A stretch of 64,000 nucleotides of DNA, taken from NCBI GenBank assembly GCA_039111635.1, contig JBCAQO010000009.1, positions 1,612,001-1,676,000 of the forward strand. The letters run 5' to 3'. This document shows positions 33,415 to 46,472 of the stretch, in pieces. Each line of letters starts with the position of its first letter. The first letter of the stretch is position 1. The notes beneath the pieces are model-generated. The model did not search any database and was not told the DNA's origin. It worked only from the letters and a program-made list of their open reading frames with translations. Both the position numbers and the translations under genes were made by a program. The DNA comes from Heterobasidion occidentale (taxonomy: Eukaryota > Basidiomycota > Agaricomycetes > Russulales > Bondarzewiaceae).

Positions 33415-34803
33415 CAGACGGTGTCCATTACCAACCTAAGTACCACTGTCAACCATCTCCTATACAATTCCAATGCTATAACTGATATATCATGGAGTGG
33501 ATGGTTTGGACACTTTCATAAAGAAAATTGCTGTCTCAGAAGTGTACATCTGTGTCATCATAAGGAAGTGTGGTAACATTGGACAACATTGCACTAATTC
33601 CATGCCTTGGCACACTGACACACTGCTTTCACCATTGTCAACTATCATTGTCTTCCAGTGCAACCATTCATGTGCCAGCAAACATTTTCCATGTTGAAAA
33701 CACTAATCACACTCAAGATAAACAATTGCATTGTTTTATTTTGTGAGAGAGGTTAAATACATCAATGACACTTAGATGCCTATTGGCTGATTTTGACCAG
33801 TTCCCTATGCAACAGTGGTAAAATAGGATATAGTTTGAGCAATCATTGTTAACACATGTATAACTCACAAACCATTTTTTTCACACATTGCTGTTTTTTA
33901 AACGGTGACCTTATGTGGCTTAATTGCAGCCTCAAGGTTCCTAATTTCCCCATGCAGTGGCAAAAAACCTAAAAGAGTGTGAGTTCCTGTTATTAGTACA
34001 TATGCAGCTCACTAACTGTTCCACTGTGCTCCATGCATCTTTGGTCTTGTATGCTTGCAAATTAACCACTTTGCAACCTCTAGAGCAACCATACTGACAT
34101 ACCATTATCTCTCTGTACCATTCCAACCATTGTACTCCAACTTGATAGGTTTTGCAGCTTTGTACAAGAGATGGTCAAAAATATAGTATATGATGAAAAT
34201 CTTAATGTTGCTGTTGTTATTAACTGTGATGTCTGCTGTCTTCAGGGGTAAATCATGTTCAAACTAGTGATCAATCCAAACAGTACTAAAACCTTGGTTA
34301 ATCTGCCAATGAATTGTATCCATTAATACTAGTCTTGCTAACAATGATCTAATGTGCAAGGCTCTAATGCCATATTTTTGCGATCTTGTTAGATAAATGA
34401 AAGTGCTTGTGAAAAACCCACATACTATAAGGGACATGTTGAATCACAAATTTTAACGGACAAGAGGTTTGGCTTAAAAAGGTAAGGGCAAATGGTATAT
34501 GGGTGGTCGAGTAAATTCCTAAATCAATGACCCTTTTATGCTCTTGGAATCAGGGGCAAGATAATGTGTACCCTAAGCCATTGCAACTGCATGATAGATA
34601 CAATCTGGCCTTTTGTTCTTACAATGAAGGTACCCATGTTTATGTTGATCCAAAGAAGCACCATTATTCAGCCAACATAGACATGTTTCACAAAAGGTGA
34701 CAAGAGGAACACAAGAAATGAATGTACACAATTATAAACTCTATATTGTTGAGATCACTGACTACCTCATCTGGTGCCACTCTGTAGAGTAGGGTAATCT
34801 GGC
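33415..34803. other. No gene recognised
   Basis: AT-rich sequence on the right side of the 12-kb insertion. The minus strand has scattered short frames (33490-33681, 33941-34126) that may belong to the same decayed gene as 34804-35400. I recognise nothing. Confidence 0.3.
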
Positions 34804-35400
34804 TCATCTTAAAGGTTGCCTTTCAATTTGTGCTGTCATCTTTTTTTTGCCATTGTCATCTGCCATCTTGTAGCGTGAAATAACAGCTTTTACTATGACC
34901 AAATCTCCAGGATTGATGTCTTTGGCATCCAAACAAGGCATGCATGGACCTGCATTATACTGGAACATAGCATTGTAGACTTTTTGAAATGTGGATACCT
35001 GCCAAATCCTGATCAAACTACGCAGAATTGTTAATTGAAGCAAACTCACTACAGGTGCCTTTTGAACATACACTCATTCAAACTGTCATCTTGAGATCTA
35101 GATTCTGTCAATTAAAATGTTGGATACACCTAAACTATTGTAAGTCACTGTTGCACAGATAATCACAGAGACTCATGCCTAGTACAGGTTGCAAAAAATG
35201 GTAATGAGTTTTTTTACCACAGCAAGAGTGTTGGAAGTCAGTGGCGCAATGGTAATAGATACTCTATCAGTGGGATCTCCCAAGTTATTAAAAAACCACA
35301 TCTTTTTAACATTACCCACAATCCAAACAATGACTAGGGTGGTAGTCCCTTTTAAGCATACCAAGTCTTTGTTGGGCCCAATGTGGTGTTCACCCCTGCC
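34804..35400 (-). pseudogene. Unrecognised decayed coding sequence
   Basis: Two minus-strand frames read as protein. One is 35179-35364 (GTTTLVIVWIVGNV...DPTDRVSITIAPL). The other is 34804-35073 (CLDAKDINPGDLVIVKAVI, then a lysine-rich tail). They are separated by stops. The upstream minus strand to about 36200 also has protein-like stretches. I do not know the family; it could be a host gene or cargo of an old element. Confidence 0.35.
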
Positions 35401-36640
35401 CTAAGCTGTTGTTGCAAAATGGAAATTTGTGAGGGCAAATGAATGCAGCTTAACACTAGCATGCTACAGGAATCTATCCAATTGTCTGCAAGAATGCATG
35501 AGTGTCTGTCTTGTTAGCCAAATGTATCTGATTAAGAAATTTGAGAAATGAGGCTTTGCCCAGTGTGGAGGACCATAGTTGTCCAATATTCTGAGTTTGA
35601 ATTTAGTTTAGTTCTCAATAAAACTGCTATGTAAGATGTATCACTCTGTGAATTTTGACTCCTCATGTCCATTATGGTTAATAACTGGTGCCGTAACAAC
35701 TCTAAATAGACATCAGTACTATTGAGTTGACTGAGGAAAACTAGACATACACCAAGAATTCATCTTTATTAGATTGTTTGTCCCTCATTGCATTTGATAC
35801 ATTTTGTCTGACCAATTATTAGCATGCGGACACCTTGTTACAGTTAGAAGCCTATTTACTTAACACGTGTGAGAGTGTTTATCACACCCTGATCCTTATT
35901 GTGTACAGTGAGCAAAAACATTGGCAAAAGGTGTGAACAGATTACCCTTTAGTTGTGGTACCCTGCTAAATGCACTACTCTATAGCTTTGTCTTTATCTT
36001 TATTTGTGCTGAAGATAGGTCAGCCAAATCTGTCTGCAATTAAAAAGACAAACTCATTGTTAGAGGCACTCTGCCAATCCAGTGACATCTTGTCTTTGAG
36101 GACAGCGTCTTTGCCACTACATATACCAACATTAATGCCAGCCCTAAGATACATTGTGCAAGTGTTACCTATTTACACAGTCCTATCCTTCACTGTCAAT
36201 TGATGTCCCTGCCATTTCTCTGTCATGGTAATTAGTACTAGGAATGTAGGGCAACTAAAAGAACAAACTTTATCTTTTTGACAACACTACTTTAAGCAAC
36301 AGTAGCATTGGTGCAATACTTTTGGGCTGGCATTGGGAAAAAAAATCATGAAGTTGCAAGTACTATTTATGATATAATCACTTACTATCAAGATCTCTTC
36401 AACAGATTCCTATTATATGATGGCTTCAACCCTGCATGCACTACATTTTAACTTTATCTCCAACATTTCTTGCTCACTAGACAATTTTTAAAACTTGACG
36501 AGGCTTTTCTCACGTGTTTATTCTGATTTTGTCACAGACATTACTTAAAACCAAAAAACAAGTCTTTTTACATTTTTGTCAAAATTTATATTTTACATTT
36601 TAAAAGCATCTGTGAAACTACTCAATGACATGCACCAACT
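35401..36640. other. No gene recognised
   Basis: AT-rich sequence with short broken minus-strand frames and no feature I can name. Confidence 0.25.
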
Positions 36641-36649
36641 CCACACTAC

Positions 36650-38240
36650 CCTTGCCATCCTCATCCTCATCCTTTGACCCCTCTGGCATTGACACGTGAA
36701 CATGAACAAGCTTGGCCAAGTGAGCCCCCTAGGTCTTATGCTCTGCCAAGAGAAGATGCAACTTGCTCTCAGTGTAAGTCATGCGACAACACAGCATAGC
36801 AATATTGTGAGCAACCTCACAATGAGAGGGAGCAGCCGATCTGGAGAACTGAAGGAAGCAAGAGATGGGGAGGCAAAGGTCCATGGGAAGAAAAGGATGA
36901 GTTGGGGAGGATGAGATGCGCAAGGAGGATAGAAGTGCAGGAAAGAGGGTCACCTGAGAAGAAAGAGGTGCCTGAGAGGAATCAGGAATAGGGGAGGATG
37001 GAACATACACAGCATGAGGAGGAGGGAGCAAGGAGCAAGGAGCTTGGCCCATTGCCATGGACCATTGTAGGACTTGTAATTGTGATGGCACTTGAGGCAG
37101 TGAGTGGTGTTGCCAGGGACTTGGATGCAGACAAAGAGAGTAATGAAGTGGGTGTAGTAGGAGCAGGGAGGTTCAGCCCAGGAGAGGATTAGCAAGAAAG
37201 GCAGAAAAAAGAGGGAAAAGGTACACCTGCTGGGCCCCTCCAGGCAAATCACCAGGCACGATCGGACAACCCCCAGTCTTGCGCTGACGCTTGGCAGTGT
37301 GCTCCTCCACCTCCTTATTAGCCTCCGCTTGCAGCTGGGAGGACTTTACCAACATATATGCCAGTGGTGCCTGCTGCTTCCCCTTTCAATCAACCAGGAC
37401 AATGACCTTCTTAACATCGGAAAGAAACAACCTGGCACCCAAAGGCACCAGACTGTCCCCTTGCACTAATAGCACTGCAATTGATGCCAACAAGGTGTCA
37501 ACCAAGTTGCCTGTCTATAAGACAGGTGCCGCCATTTCAATGTCCCTGCCCACTGTGTGCTCCTCATCCAGTGGCTCTACCAACCGCCACTCGCTCTCCA
37601 CCTGCAAGATCTCCTTGCACACGAAAAGGGCCACAATGACAAAGATGTGGCTACACAGCCACATCTTGTTTGCCTCATGCTGGGCACGTTCCTTATTGGC
37701 TGCTCGCTGCCCCTTGACTCTCTGTACTTCTTCTTCTGCCTTGCACTTGGCACACTCCTCATTCACAACCTGCTTAGCCTCATCCCGCTGTGCCTTGGCC
37801 ACAGCCACAAGACAAGCATGTTCCACCTTGGCTATGTGCTGCTCCTCAACTCTCTGCACTTTTTTATTGGCAGTGCGCTGGGCTGTCTCCAACCACTGAG
37901 CCTCCTTTGTCTTTGCCTACACAGATGCCGCTGCCGCCACCTAAAAGTCTTTATTGTGCCGAGTCGCCTAAGTCCGCAAAATGTGGGAGCCCCATTTTAA
38001 CTAATTGTTGGTCACGTAGGTCTCCAGCACATCCTTGGCACAGTCCAAGAGTGGCACGAGCATAGATGGAGGGGCATACCTATTAGTGGTCTTGAGGCTA
38101 GTCTCAGGAAGGTCAGCAGGAAGAGAAAAAGAGCAGATGGCAGAGGCATACCAGGATCCTAAAGAAGTTCTGCCCCCAAGACAGGAAGGTGGCCATGTCA
38201 GCCAGGTGCTCAAGGACGGATGTGACAAGCTGGGAGAGGG
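36650..38240 (-). pseudogene. Decayed coiled-coil protein gene, unknown family
   Basis: The minus strand has a clear heptad-rich stretch at 37515-37892 (repeats such as VQRVEEQHIAKVEHA and EEVQRVKGQRAANKERAQ). It is followed downstream by 37173-37355 (EVEEHTAKRQRKTGGCPIVP) and, possibly after a spliced intron, by a Cys-containing segment (GNTTHCLKCHHNYKSYNG, about 37060-37120). A GT...AG intron is plausible but unproven. Upstream frames near 38000-38240 may belong to it. The combination suggests a nuclear DNA-binding or structural protein, but I cannot name it. Confidence 0.35.
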
Positions 38241-38769
38241 ATAAGAGAAGGAGGTTGACCAGGACAGAGGGCATAACAAGCAATATGTCACGAAAGCCAA
38301 GAAAGTAATCAAGAGGGCTGGATTAGGAGCAGGAGGCATGCTAAAGGATGACAGAGGCAAAAAGTGAGTTGGATTTGGATGATACGTACTCCTAACCAAA
38401 CAAGTGCAAGCACCAGCCACATTGACATAGCAGCCCTTGCTCCAGGCCACAGAGACAGCCATCGCATCTTGCCAACTCCACAATCCTACCTGTCCCAGCC
38501 CACACCTTTGCCACCTACTGCTACAGCCACCAGATCATGCAACCACCCCCTCTCCACTGCCTCTTGCTGATGCTATGCTCCTACACTACAGATTGATGCC
38601 ACCGAGCACAGTTGACTTCTGCAATGCCTGTGCATCTCAGCCACCACTCAGCCACTAGGTCACATGGTATGGCACAGGACTAACTAAGGATAGTCAGGAT
38701 TTCAGTAGGGAGGAGATGATGAGTGCACCACCTCTCTGAGCACCAAGGCTCCTGTTTTTGCAGTTTTAT

Positions 38770-39782
38770 GAGCACTAGCATGCTGACCTCAGGGAATACC
38801 TCAGACACCTCTAGGTAGCCCTGCAGCCTAGTGTGATTCCCTCTAATGTCCACTACAAGCTTGACATCACAGTCTCAGGACAACACGGTCTCTCTTGTGC
38901 ACCACAACCATCACATCACATCATCTCATCCATCCCCCATGCATATCACAGAACGTCCTCAAGCCCGCTGCACCCACAGAGGCCTTGCCAAGCTCTCACC
39001 ATACACCTCACAAGCATTGACCACAATGGCAGCACCACAAGCAGTGCTGTGGTGTAATATTGCAGCGAGCTTTATCACATACATCTATTGGGCAGTACAG
39101 GTCTTGTAATGCACTTCTCCTCATCCCTCCTAGAGTTTACCTCATCTTGTCACTACACCTCTTTACTAACTATTGCTTTGTCTCTCAACTATGGCACAAC
39201 AAAACCTCATAATCTACAAGCACCTCTACACATAGTTTTTCTTTATTTTTCTATGTCATGATCTTGGTACAATATCAACCTACTTTACCTTACAATCCCG
39301 TGTTTACTATACTCACTTTGACTTACTATAAATACCTGCCTACAACACTGCAATACACCAGTTTTGAACACCCCTCTATTTAAAGCTCAAATTTGCAAGA
39401 AGATCTTGCTTGTATTGCATCTTATTGACATCGCTCTCATCTCACTCAATTTATCTCTTGCCACCTTTGTTGCTTCTCTCATCAGGGCCTTTGTTTCTGC
39501 CCTTGAAGTTGCCTCGGTTGTTCATGCCTTTGGTCTGCAATCCACCACCTTGTATTGGATGAGAATATTCTCACGTGACCTTGGTGCATTAAGCACATCC
39601 ATGATATCTTGCACACACACCTTGTTCGATATTTTGATATTGCATAGTACATATCTTGCACCCCATCTCATAACTCACAAGGGTCTTTCAATATTGTAGT
39701 AAAGTCAGCTTTCTGCCTACCCCATGTTTAGTGGTGTGTTTTGTATTGTGTTTTTACATACAGAGCTATTGCTAGCGCATCA
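38770..39782 (+). repeat. Family-3-like LTR, old and partial
   Basis: The right end (GTGTGTTTTGTATTG...GCTAGCGCATCA) and the TATA region (TACTATAAATACC near 39323) match family 3 and the fragments at 9355 and 50040. The left boundary is uncertain. Confidence 0.45.
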
Positions 39783-39874
39783 ACAAATAAATTGTCATTG
39801 GTTCCCATGTACTCTATCTTTCCTTCTACAATTGTTCATCATGTTCCAAGTAAGCCCTTTGCCTTCTATGTAGG

Positions 39875-40215
39875 TTAATGCACAATGGTTCATGACCGCT
39901 CAAGAAATTGCTCTAAATGTGCTTTATTTCGGTCACATAGGGAAACAGGCTGTAGTGCCCACCAGATGCCTCGTCATGAATGATGGCTTCAGTGTTCCCC
40001 AGCTAGATTAGTGGTTTGAGATGTTCATTCCTGTACAGACTATTGACATACATTCTATCAAAACACATGGCCCACCTTCAACATTTGTTACCTATTTCAC
40101 CAATGTGCTCATGCTCTATAAGGAGTCCACAGTTGTGAAGGAAAACCTAGAAGGGAGGTCATGGTTCAGAAAGATGATGGTATTCAAAAAGCGACTGTGT
40201 GGCAGTGTCTTGTAA
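39875..40215 (+). pseudogene. Unrecognised ORF fragment
   Basis: One plus-strand frame reads as protein across a single TAG near 40009 (around VMNDGFSVPQLD). It continues from 40021 to 40215 with FIPVQTIDIHSIKTHGPPS and KESTVVKENLEGRSWFRK. There is no close family I recognise. It lies directly after an LTR end, so the start may have been lost there. Confidence 0.35.
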
Positions 40216-40504
40216 GCATGTTGCCTGGTAATTATGAGGAGGCATAGAATATTGTCAAAAGGTCTGTTGCTTTGTTGCTATCTATGTTTGTTCAGTCCAA
40301 TTGATCCTGTATGTCAGTTTCCTTGACAATCAAATATCTGTTGCAACAAAGTATTATCTGGCCTTGCATTCAGAATTACAGTATGGTACCTCAGGCAAAT
40401 TTTGTTTTCCATGCAGGTTATATAGGTGTGATCTTGGCCACTTAACTGTAAAGCATTTCTAACTGACAATGTCTGCACAGACTCAATAGATTTGTCATTA
40501 TGTT

Positions 40505-41105
40505 TATCCTCCTCTGGCCGTTCTAGGTGATGTATAGGATTTCAGCCCATAATCCCTTGATGGTTGTACTTATGGCATTATATTGAATGAACTAGAACAA
40601 TGAACATTTCCTCCCAAATGGAATGACGCCCCTAGTGTATGTCACTGGGTGCAAATTTTTCCAAAACAGCTGTTGTTCTCCGCTAACCTCCATTTTGTGG
40701 CTGATCCTTCTATGGCCATTCTAGGGGATGTTCTAGGTTTCTGCCCACAATCTCTTAATGGTCATACATACAGTGTTAAATTAAAGGAAACAGAACCATG
40801 AACATTTCTTTCCAAATAGAATAACACCTCTTGTGCAAGACTATGGGTAGAAATCTCACAAAACAGCCATCTTTCCCCACAGACCTCCATTTCATGTCTA
40901 ATCCTCCTGTGGCCATTTCAGGACATATATAGGATTTCTGCCCACAATCCCTCAATAGTTATACATATAGCGCCACATTGAATGAAGCAAAGCAATGAAT
41001 GTCTCTTTCAAAATGGAATGATGCCCCTGTGTACAACGGCAGGTGCAAATTTTGCAAGACACCCATTATTTCCCACAGACCTCTATTTTGTGGCCAATGT
41101 ACAAG
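40505..41105. repeat. Tandem repeat, three units of about 198 bp
   Basis: Three diverged tandem units share the order GGCCATTCTAGG-type start, ATAGGATTTCTGCCCACAAT, AATGAACATTTC, CAAAATGGAATGA, and ACCTCCATTTTGTGG. Recognisable unit points are at 40529, 40727 and 40922 (periods 198 and 195). It lies just past the 3' end of Gypsy element 3 pol. Confidence 0.8.
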
Positions 41106-41179
41106 CACTATTTCTAGCCATCCAACTGCAAAGCAACTCTCTGACTGCTGATGGCTATACAAAATTGCCAAATGTGTCA

Positions 41180-44100
41180 ATATCTCAAGTCTCCTGTGGA
41201 TGTTTTGATGCCCACACTGGATGTATGCAATAGCGGTTTATGATCTATTTCTGGTGCTGTGCTGAACAAACAAGAGTGATGGACAGTCCCTTCAAAACAG
41301 AATGTTGCCATTTCAGTAAGGTGGTGGTTGAATACCAAGCCATCTAATTCTGTGTTAATGTAAGCACTGCTGCAATTCTGAGATATAACAAGAAGGGCCC
41401 CAAGTAGTGAGGCCACATCTTGCAGTTTAGGGCTTTTTTGATGGTGGTGTGGCAAATGGGGATGAGGTCTCTAAGATCAAATTTAAATGCTCAAATTGTC
41501 TCTTAGTGGTTGGTCTCAAATCAAATGGCAGCTTTAACTTGTGCTGCGATGATGGTGGTGCAGAGACGAGCAAGGTCAGAGCGATGCTTTTGGGGTGCAA
41601 TTGCTCAGTGGGTGATGAGATCGGTGGTTGATAATATCTCAGATGGTGGTGGTAGGAGGTATGTCACTTCAGCTATATTGAGGGGCAGAGAGGATGAGTT
41701 CCTGTTGCTGTGAAGTGTGGTGAGCAACCCATGCAATGGTGAACAGTAATATGATCAGTCCAGAAAACAAACGGTGCAGCCCTATTCCACTTCAACTGAT
41801 CCCCATTGACCACCTTGAAGAGAGCTTGTTGAACGTCAAAATGTGGCCTCTCAACAATGCCGTTGGTACAAGAATTATAGCCTGATATTTGAATGTGGTA
41901 CTTTTGGCAAGATGGGTGAGGGCTTTAACGAAGGCTGGCCTGTTGTCAGAGACAATCTCAACAAGGGTGCCCCAGCAACAGAGAATGTCCTGAAGATCAG
42001 TTGGCAAGGACGGCACTGGTCTTGTTGCAGAGCATGCGGAACTCAGGGTAATGCAATATCAAGCATCAACCTTGGACAAGGTATTGGAAGCCACCAGCCA
42101 TCGGCATGTGCATCATGTACATATACATTTTTGCGAAGAGTGGTGCTGGCGAGGCAACAATAGGAGGGATGAGGACATTGCATGTTCATCAGGTCTGGCA
42201 GAGATAACATGAACGGATGAACTAAGTGATGTCTTGCCTCATAAGTGGCCACCAAAATCTCTCCGCAATAAGAACATAAGTGACAGAGAAGCCCTTGTGT
42301 GTGACGTCATTGTGTGCCGAGATGAGGACAGCTATGTGGTGATCGGGTGGCACAATGAGCTTGTGTCAACCTTGAGTGTCTTGTTTCCATAGCTTGTCCA
42401 AGGCAAGGAAGAATTCAGCGCAATATTGGAGGAATGTTGTGTACTCAGCGTCTGACAGACCGCTAGGGCCTGTAAGGTTCAAATGCCATTTCTTAACTGC
42501 TACAGTCTGTTCATCCACTGATACTACCACGTTGGTGCAAGGAATGTTGGAGTAGGCAAGAGGGGCATTGATGTTGTCACCCATGTTGGTGATGGTGTTT
42601 GTGAGAATGGTAAGGTGCTGGCAGGATGATGGCGGTGGTCAAGGGTTGTTTATCTGGTGCATGAAGCTGTAGAGGTTATAATCCAGTTATCAAAGTTGTT
42701 GTTGGGCTTGGGGTGATTGCCTGGTTGCAGAGGTCAACAGGAGAGACTATTGGGCCTATGCAAGGTACCAGGGACATGGATAAGAGTCAAATGGAAGGTG
42801 AGGATGGCAACAATCCAGCAATTAATGCTTGCGCTGGGCTTGAGATCTGGATTTGTTAATATTCCTTTTATATACCTCACGTCTACCTTGATGACCAAGT
42901 TGCAAATCCCAATGAGGTACATCTTGAGAGCTTGGAGAGCACAAAACAAGCTGTAGAGCTCAAGTTTTGGCTGCAAGAATCTTAATTCTTGGTTGTTTGG
43001 AGTGATGGAGCCAAACTAGGCATAGTATTGGATGCAAGGATTATTGAGGTTGCACTGGCAAAGATGAAACCCATCCACAAGATGCAAGATGTTGACTACA
43101 AGGATGACATTGGCCGGCAAGGAATAGTTAATTGGGTGGAGGGCAGGCAAGGAAAGGAGTGCTGATTTGAGATCGTCTTGCACTGTGATCTGTTTAAGTT
43201 TGAGGATAAAAGGAAGTCTTTCCGAGTGAGCATTGTTAAGGGGTGAGCTCAATGGGCAAAGTTATGAATGAAAATGCAGACAATACCAATTGTTCTGAGA
43301 AATGTGCACACTTCCAAGAGGTTGCGGCAAGGCCCCCAGTTGACTATCTTCTCAACTCAAGATTCCTGGAAAGTCAACCCTTTTAGGTGCAGCAGTGACT
43401 GACAACAATGATCTCGGGCACACAAAGTGTCACCTTATGACCAGAAAAAGTCCCACCACAGTACTTTATCCACTAGGCAACTTGATTGATGCCTTGAAAG
43501 TGTTCCCAAACAAATTGCCTGATGCCAGGATTGTTGGGGTGCATCTCATAACTGTTGTTGGGTATCTTGTGTTGTGTGGCTGGACTACAGAGGGAAACAT
43601 CATCGATGAAGGGTATTATTGTGTTGGGAATCTTGGGCTGCAAGATGTGAGTAACACCATCATAAAAAATTGGCACCAAGTTTGTTCATCCCATTGGAAG
43701 GGTGACAAGGTGATGTGCACTGAATGGTGTCTGGAATGTTGTAAATTGTGCAATTTCTCATAAGACCTCGTTTGTCGTACCTGATGTAGAGATTGAGAAT
43801 CCCTTTGCAAGTATAACCTGCAAACTGCTCAACAATTTGATTGGTATATGGAGGCACACCTGAGTGCTGTATGGTGACAGCATTGAGCAGTTTAAGACTG
43901 TGGACAATGCAGAGTTTTGTGCCAGTCATGGTGGTATTGGTCTTTTTGATGACTGTGAACCAATGAGATTGATACAAGGAGTTTGAGGGCTTATAAATGC
44001 TGGCTGCAATCTTGGTTTTGATTAATCAGCAGACCTCGTCATAGATTCCTGGCGGGATTGGCATATTGTGCTGGACCCATGGCTTGTGCTTAATAACAGG

Positions 44101-45168
44101 CATGCTAACTGAGGGGAAGAATCCTTGCAGAAATGTCCATGTTCTGAGTTGTCCCAGGCAAACCCAAGATGTTGAAGACATATGAAGTGGTGCATAAGCT
44201 TGTGCTCTGCCGGCCAGAGGAAGTCAGTGGAGTGGACTTGGTCAATCAGGTCACGTTGCTCGGAGGTGTATCGTCCAGTCAGTGTGAATGGAGGGGAGTT
44301 GGGCATGAGTGTCAGTAGGCTGGTAAGGGGATCACATCAAATATTGTGGATGATGTGAAATTTGTCAGAGAGGTCAGCTAGTACCAGGTGGACTTTTAAA
44401 GCAATAGGCTTGTATTTTTATTTGGTGGCAAAAATTGTGACTGGGCTAGAGAGATTAGATAGTGACGTTAAGTGAGGCAAAATAGGGACCGAGCGGCAAG
44501 AAGCGATATGAGATAGAGATATAAATGAGGACAAAAGAGAATGGAGGGACAAAATATAATAGAGAGACATAGTGTAGAAAGAATTGTAAAAGAGTAATAA
44601 AAAGATGTTTTTGAGGGCTGCCACAGATCGCAGGCTGAGAGATAGGTGAGACTAATATTGGAGAGATAAGGTGAGTGCAACAAGAATGGGAAAATGGCTT
44701 CAATATAAAAGGAATTTTGGGTATATGGATCTTCAGCGATAACTAAAGCTGCCTCTTCTTGATTGTCAATCAATTCCTTGAGTCCCAAAAACCCAAGTTA
44801 TCATAATAGATAATTCTTAGAGGGCCTTGTTGAACCATTAGGATCGTCACCTTGCATCTGGTGTTTAGGTTGCTTATCATGATCGTCTGGTCTTTGTTGG
44901 CAAAATTCTTGACAACGCTCTCAATAAGAATGTTGAAGGGTTGACTAAGAAGAATATTATAGGTGGGATTGCAAATGATGTGCACCTGAAGGTAGAGAGT
45001 GATATTGCCAATTAAGAAGGGGACATTATGTGTGAGACCAAGGGATTTGTCAATCTCTCTGTTAGCCAATTGCATATTGACAACCTTGGAATTGTAGATG
45101 AGAGCAAGCTTATTGCAGATACTATCCGACATTACTATGACTTGTGAGCCCAGGTCAATGACACATTC
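41180..45168 (-). pseudogene. pol: Ty3/Gypsy element 3 pol (second Gypsy type)
   Basis: Minus-strand frames follow the order protease (44770-45168, catalytic DSG-like site now DLGS at 45145-45156), reverse transcriptase, RNase H and integrase. The RT (about 43470-43977) includes VPPYTNQIVEQFAG and an active site FIDD at 43599-43610. RNase H (about 42734-43250) includes QPKLELYSLFCALQALKMYL and TFHLTLIHVPGTLHRP. Integrase (about 41792-42250) includes WGTLVEIVSDNRPAFVKAL and an ERPH-type motif in broken frame. The C-terminal part continues in pieces to about 41180. It is heavily decayed and AT-rich, and differs from the pol at 2049 and 26141. Confidence 0.8.
44307..44769 (-). other. Degraded linker between protease and RT
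   Basis: AT-rich sequence within Gypsy element 3. Its several overlapping minus frames (44418-44788) are in conflicting phases and I assign them no domain. Confidence 0.35.
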
Positions 45169-46035
45169 TATTAGGACCACATCCTAACATGTGCTTTGCA
45201 TGTGGACAGGGAGGTCAGTCAAGTGGCTTGCTCGTGACTTAGACTCAGACTTGTTTCTCTGACTCATCACCATTGACATGCTAACACATGAACACTTACA
45301 TACATATGCTCACATCTACATACCTTGGTATGAACACTTCCATATGATCGGTTTCTTGATCTATCTTGATGTGGACAGACAATGATACTATACTTAGCAG
45401 TTGATTATGGATCATGATCATTGACTTCTGCAGAGCTCGATTGCTTACAAATCTGACACCTGTTGGGTAGATTAGCTTTAGGCACACAGACTAAATCTCA
45501 ATCCTGCCCTAAATAGCTTGTACGTACAAGTAGTTGAGATGAGCTTCTAAGAAGCTCATCTCGTTCACCTGTAATACACTTGATCTCTGCACTGTGCCCG
45601 GCGTCTAGCTACCTTCCTAGCCCATGCTTTGCAAACTCTGTTAGATCTAAGAATCTCTTACATGGTCTGATGACACATTGGATTTGTCTCAGCTCCCTCC
45701 TTATTCTCCCTTCCCTTACTCTTCATTCCTCATCCTAAGGACATATACCAGTCTTGCCACCTTCTGTGTTCTCACCTGGTTACCTCCCAAAGTAGTCTGT
45801 TGGACAGGAGAAGATGATCCCATGCTAACAGCCAATCAAGAAGCACTTAAAGATTACCTTCTTGATCTCTTCAAAAACAAGGTCAACACTGATCCCAAAT
45901 TCCTACAACAAGCCTATAGATGATCAGTTGTCTTTACATGTTGGACCTTTATATTGCAAGATGTCGTTCAGTAATAGCCTAGGGAACCTAATAAGTGCTT
46001 AGGTGCACGTGATAGATCTCTAACCTAACACATTC
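45164..46035 (+). repeat. Family-1 solo LTR with perfect target duplication
   Basis: The LTR spans 45169-46030 and is flanked by CATTC at 45164-45168 and 46031-46035. It lies inside the protease coding region of Gypsy element 3. Excising it with one CATTC joins the frame just upstream of the catalytic site. The LTR is AT-rich, yet keeps a 27-nt perfect palindrome at 45536-45562. Confidence 0.9.
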
Positions 46036-46472
46036 CACGAGTTGTTGGTGATCAACTAGGGAAATGATCAACCATAAAGCAGAGGACTATTTAGCAACAA
46101 CGAGTGGTTGGGGAACCTGACTGGGTGAAAGCAAGCTCAGATATTGCTTGTAACAATTGGGCACCATGAGTCATCCTGGTGGAGGTCGACGTTGGAGGGT
46201 CAAGATTGTCAATTGCGTAGGGGAGCTTGGCATCCTAGTACAAGGTCTAGACTTGATTGGGATCCTTGGATGGTGTCCTTCTTGTTGAGGTTGCCTTACG
46301 GACTTGAGATTGCACCTCCGGGGGCAAGCAAGAGAAGTTCATGCTGGGAAAGTGTCACCTATGTTGACATTGCCTGATTATAAACCTCAGAGGTTATCTT
46401 CTCGTTGTAGATAGGTGCTGTAGTCTCGTATGCTGGACCATCTTTCTTGACTGCTGGAATGTTGGGTAACAC
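46036..46472 (-). pseudogene. gag: Gypsy element 3 gag C-terminal part
   Basis: The minus strand reads protein-like just left of the family-3 LTR (LPNIPAVKKDGPAYETTAP, then YNEKITSEVYNQAM and a LAPEVRSQVR-like segment near 46320). That is the region before the protease in fungal Gypsy elements. It begins mid-protein at 46472, so the N terminus is lost at the LTR. Confidence 0.55.

Noticed and set aside
43395..43763. A 122-codon plus-strand frame
   Set aside because: It is the complement of the Gypsy reverse transcriptase containing the FIDD active site.
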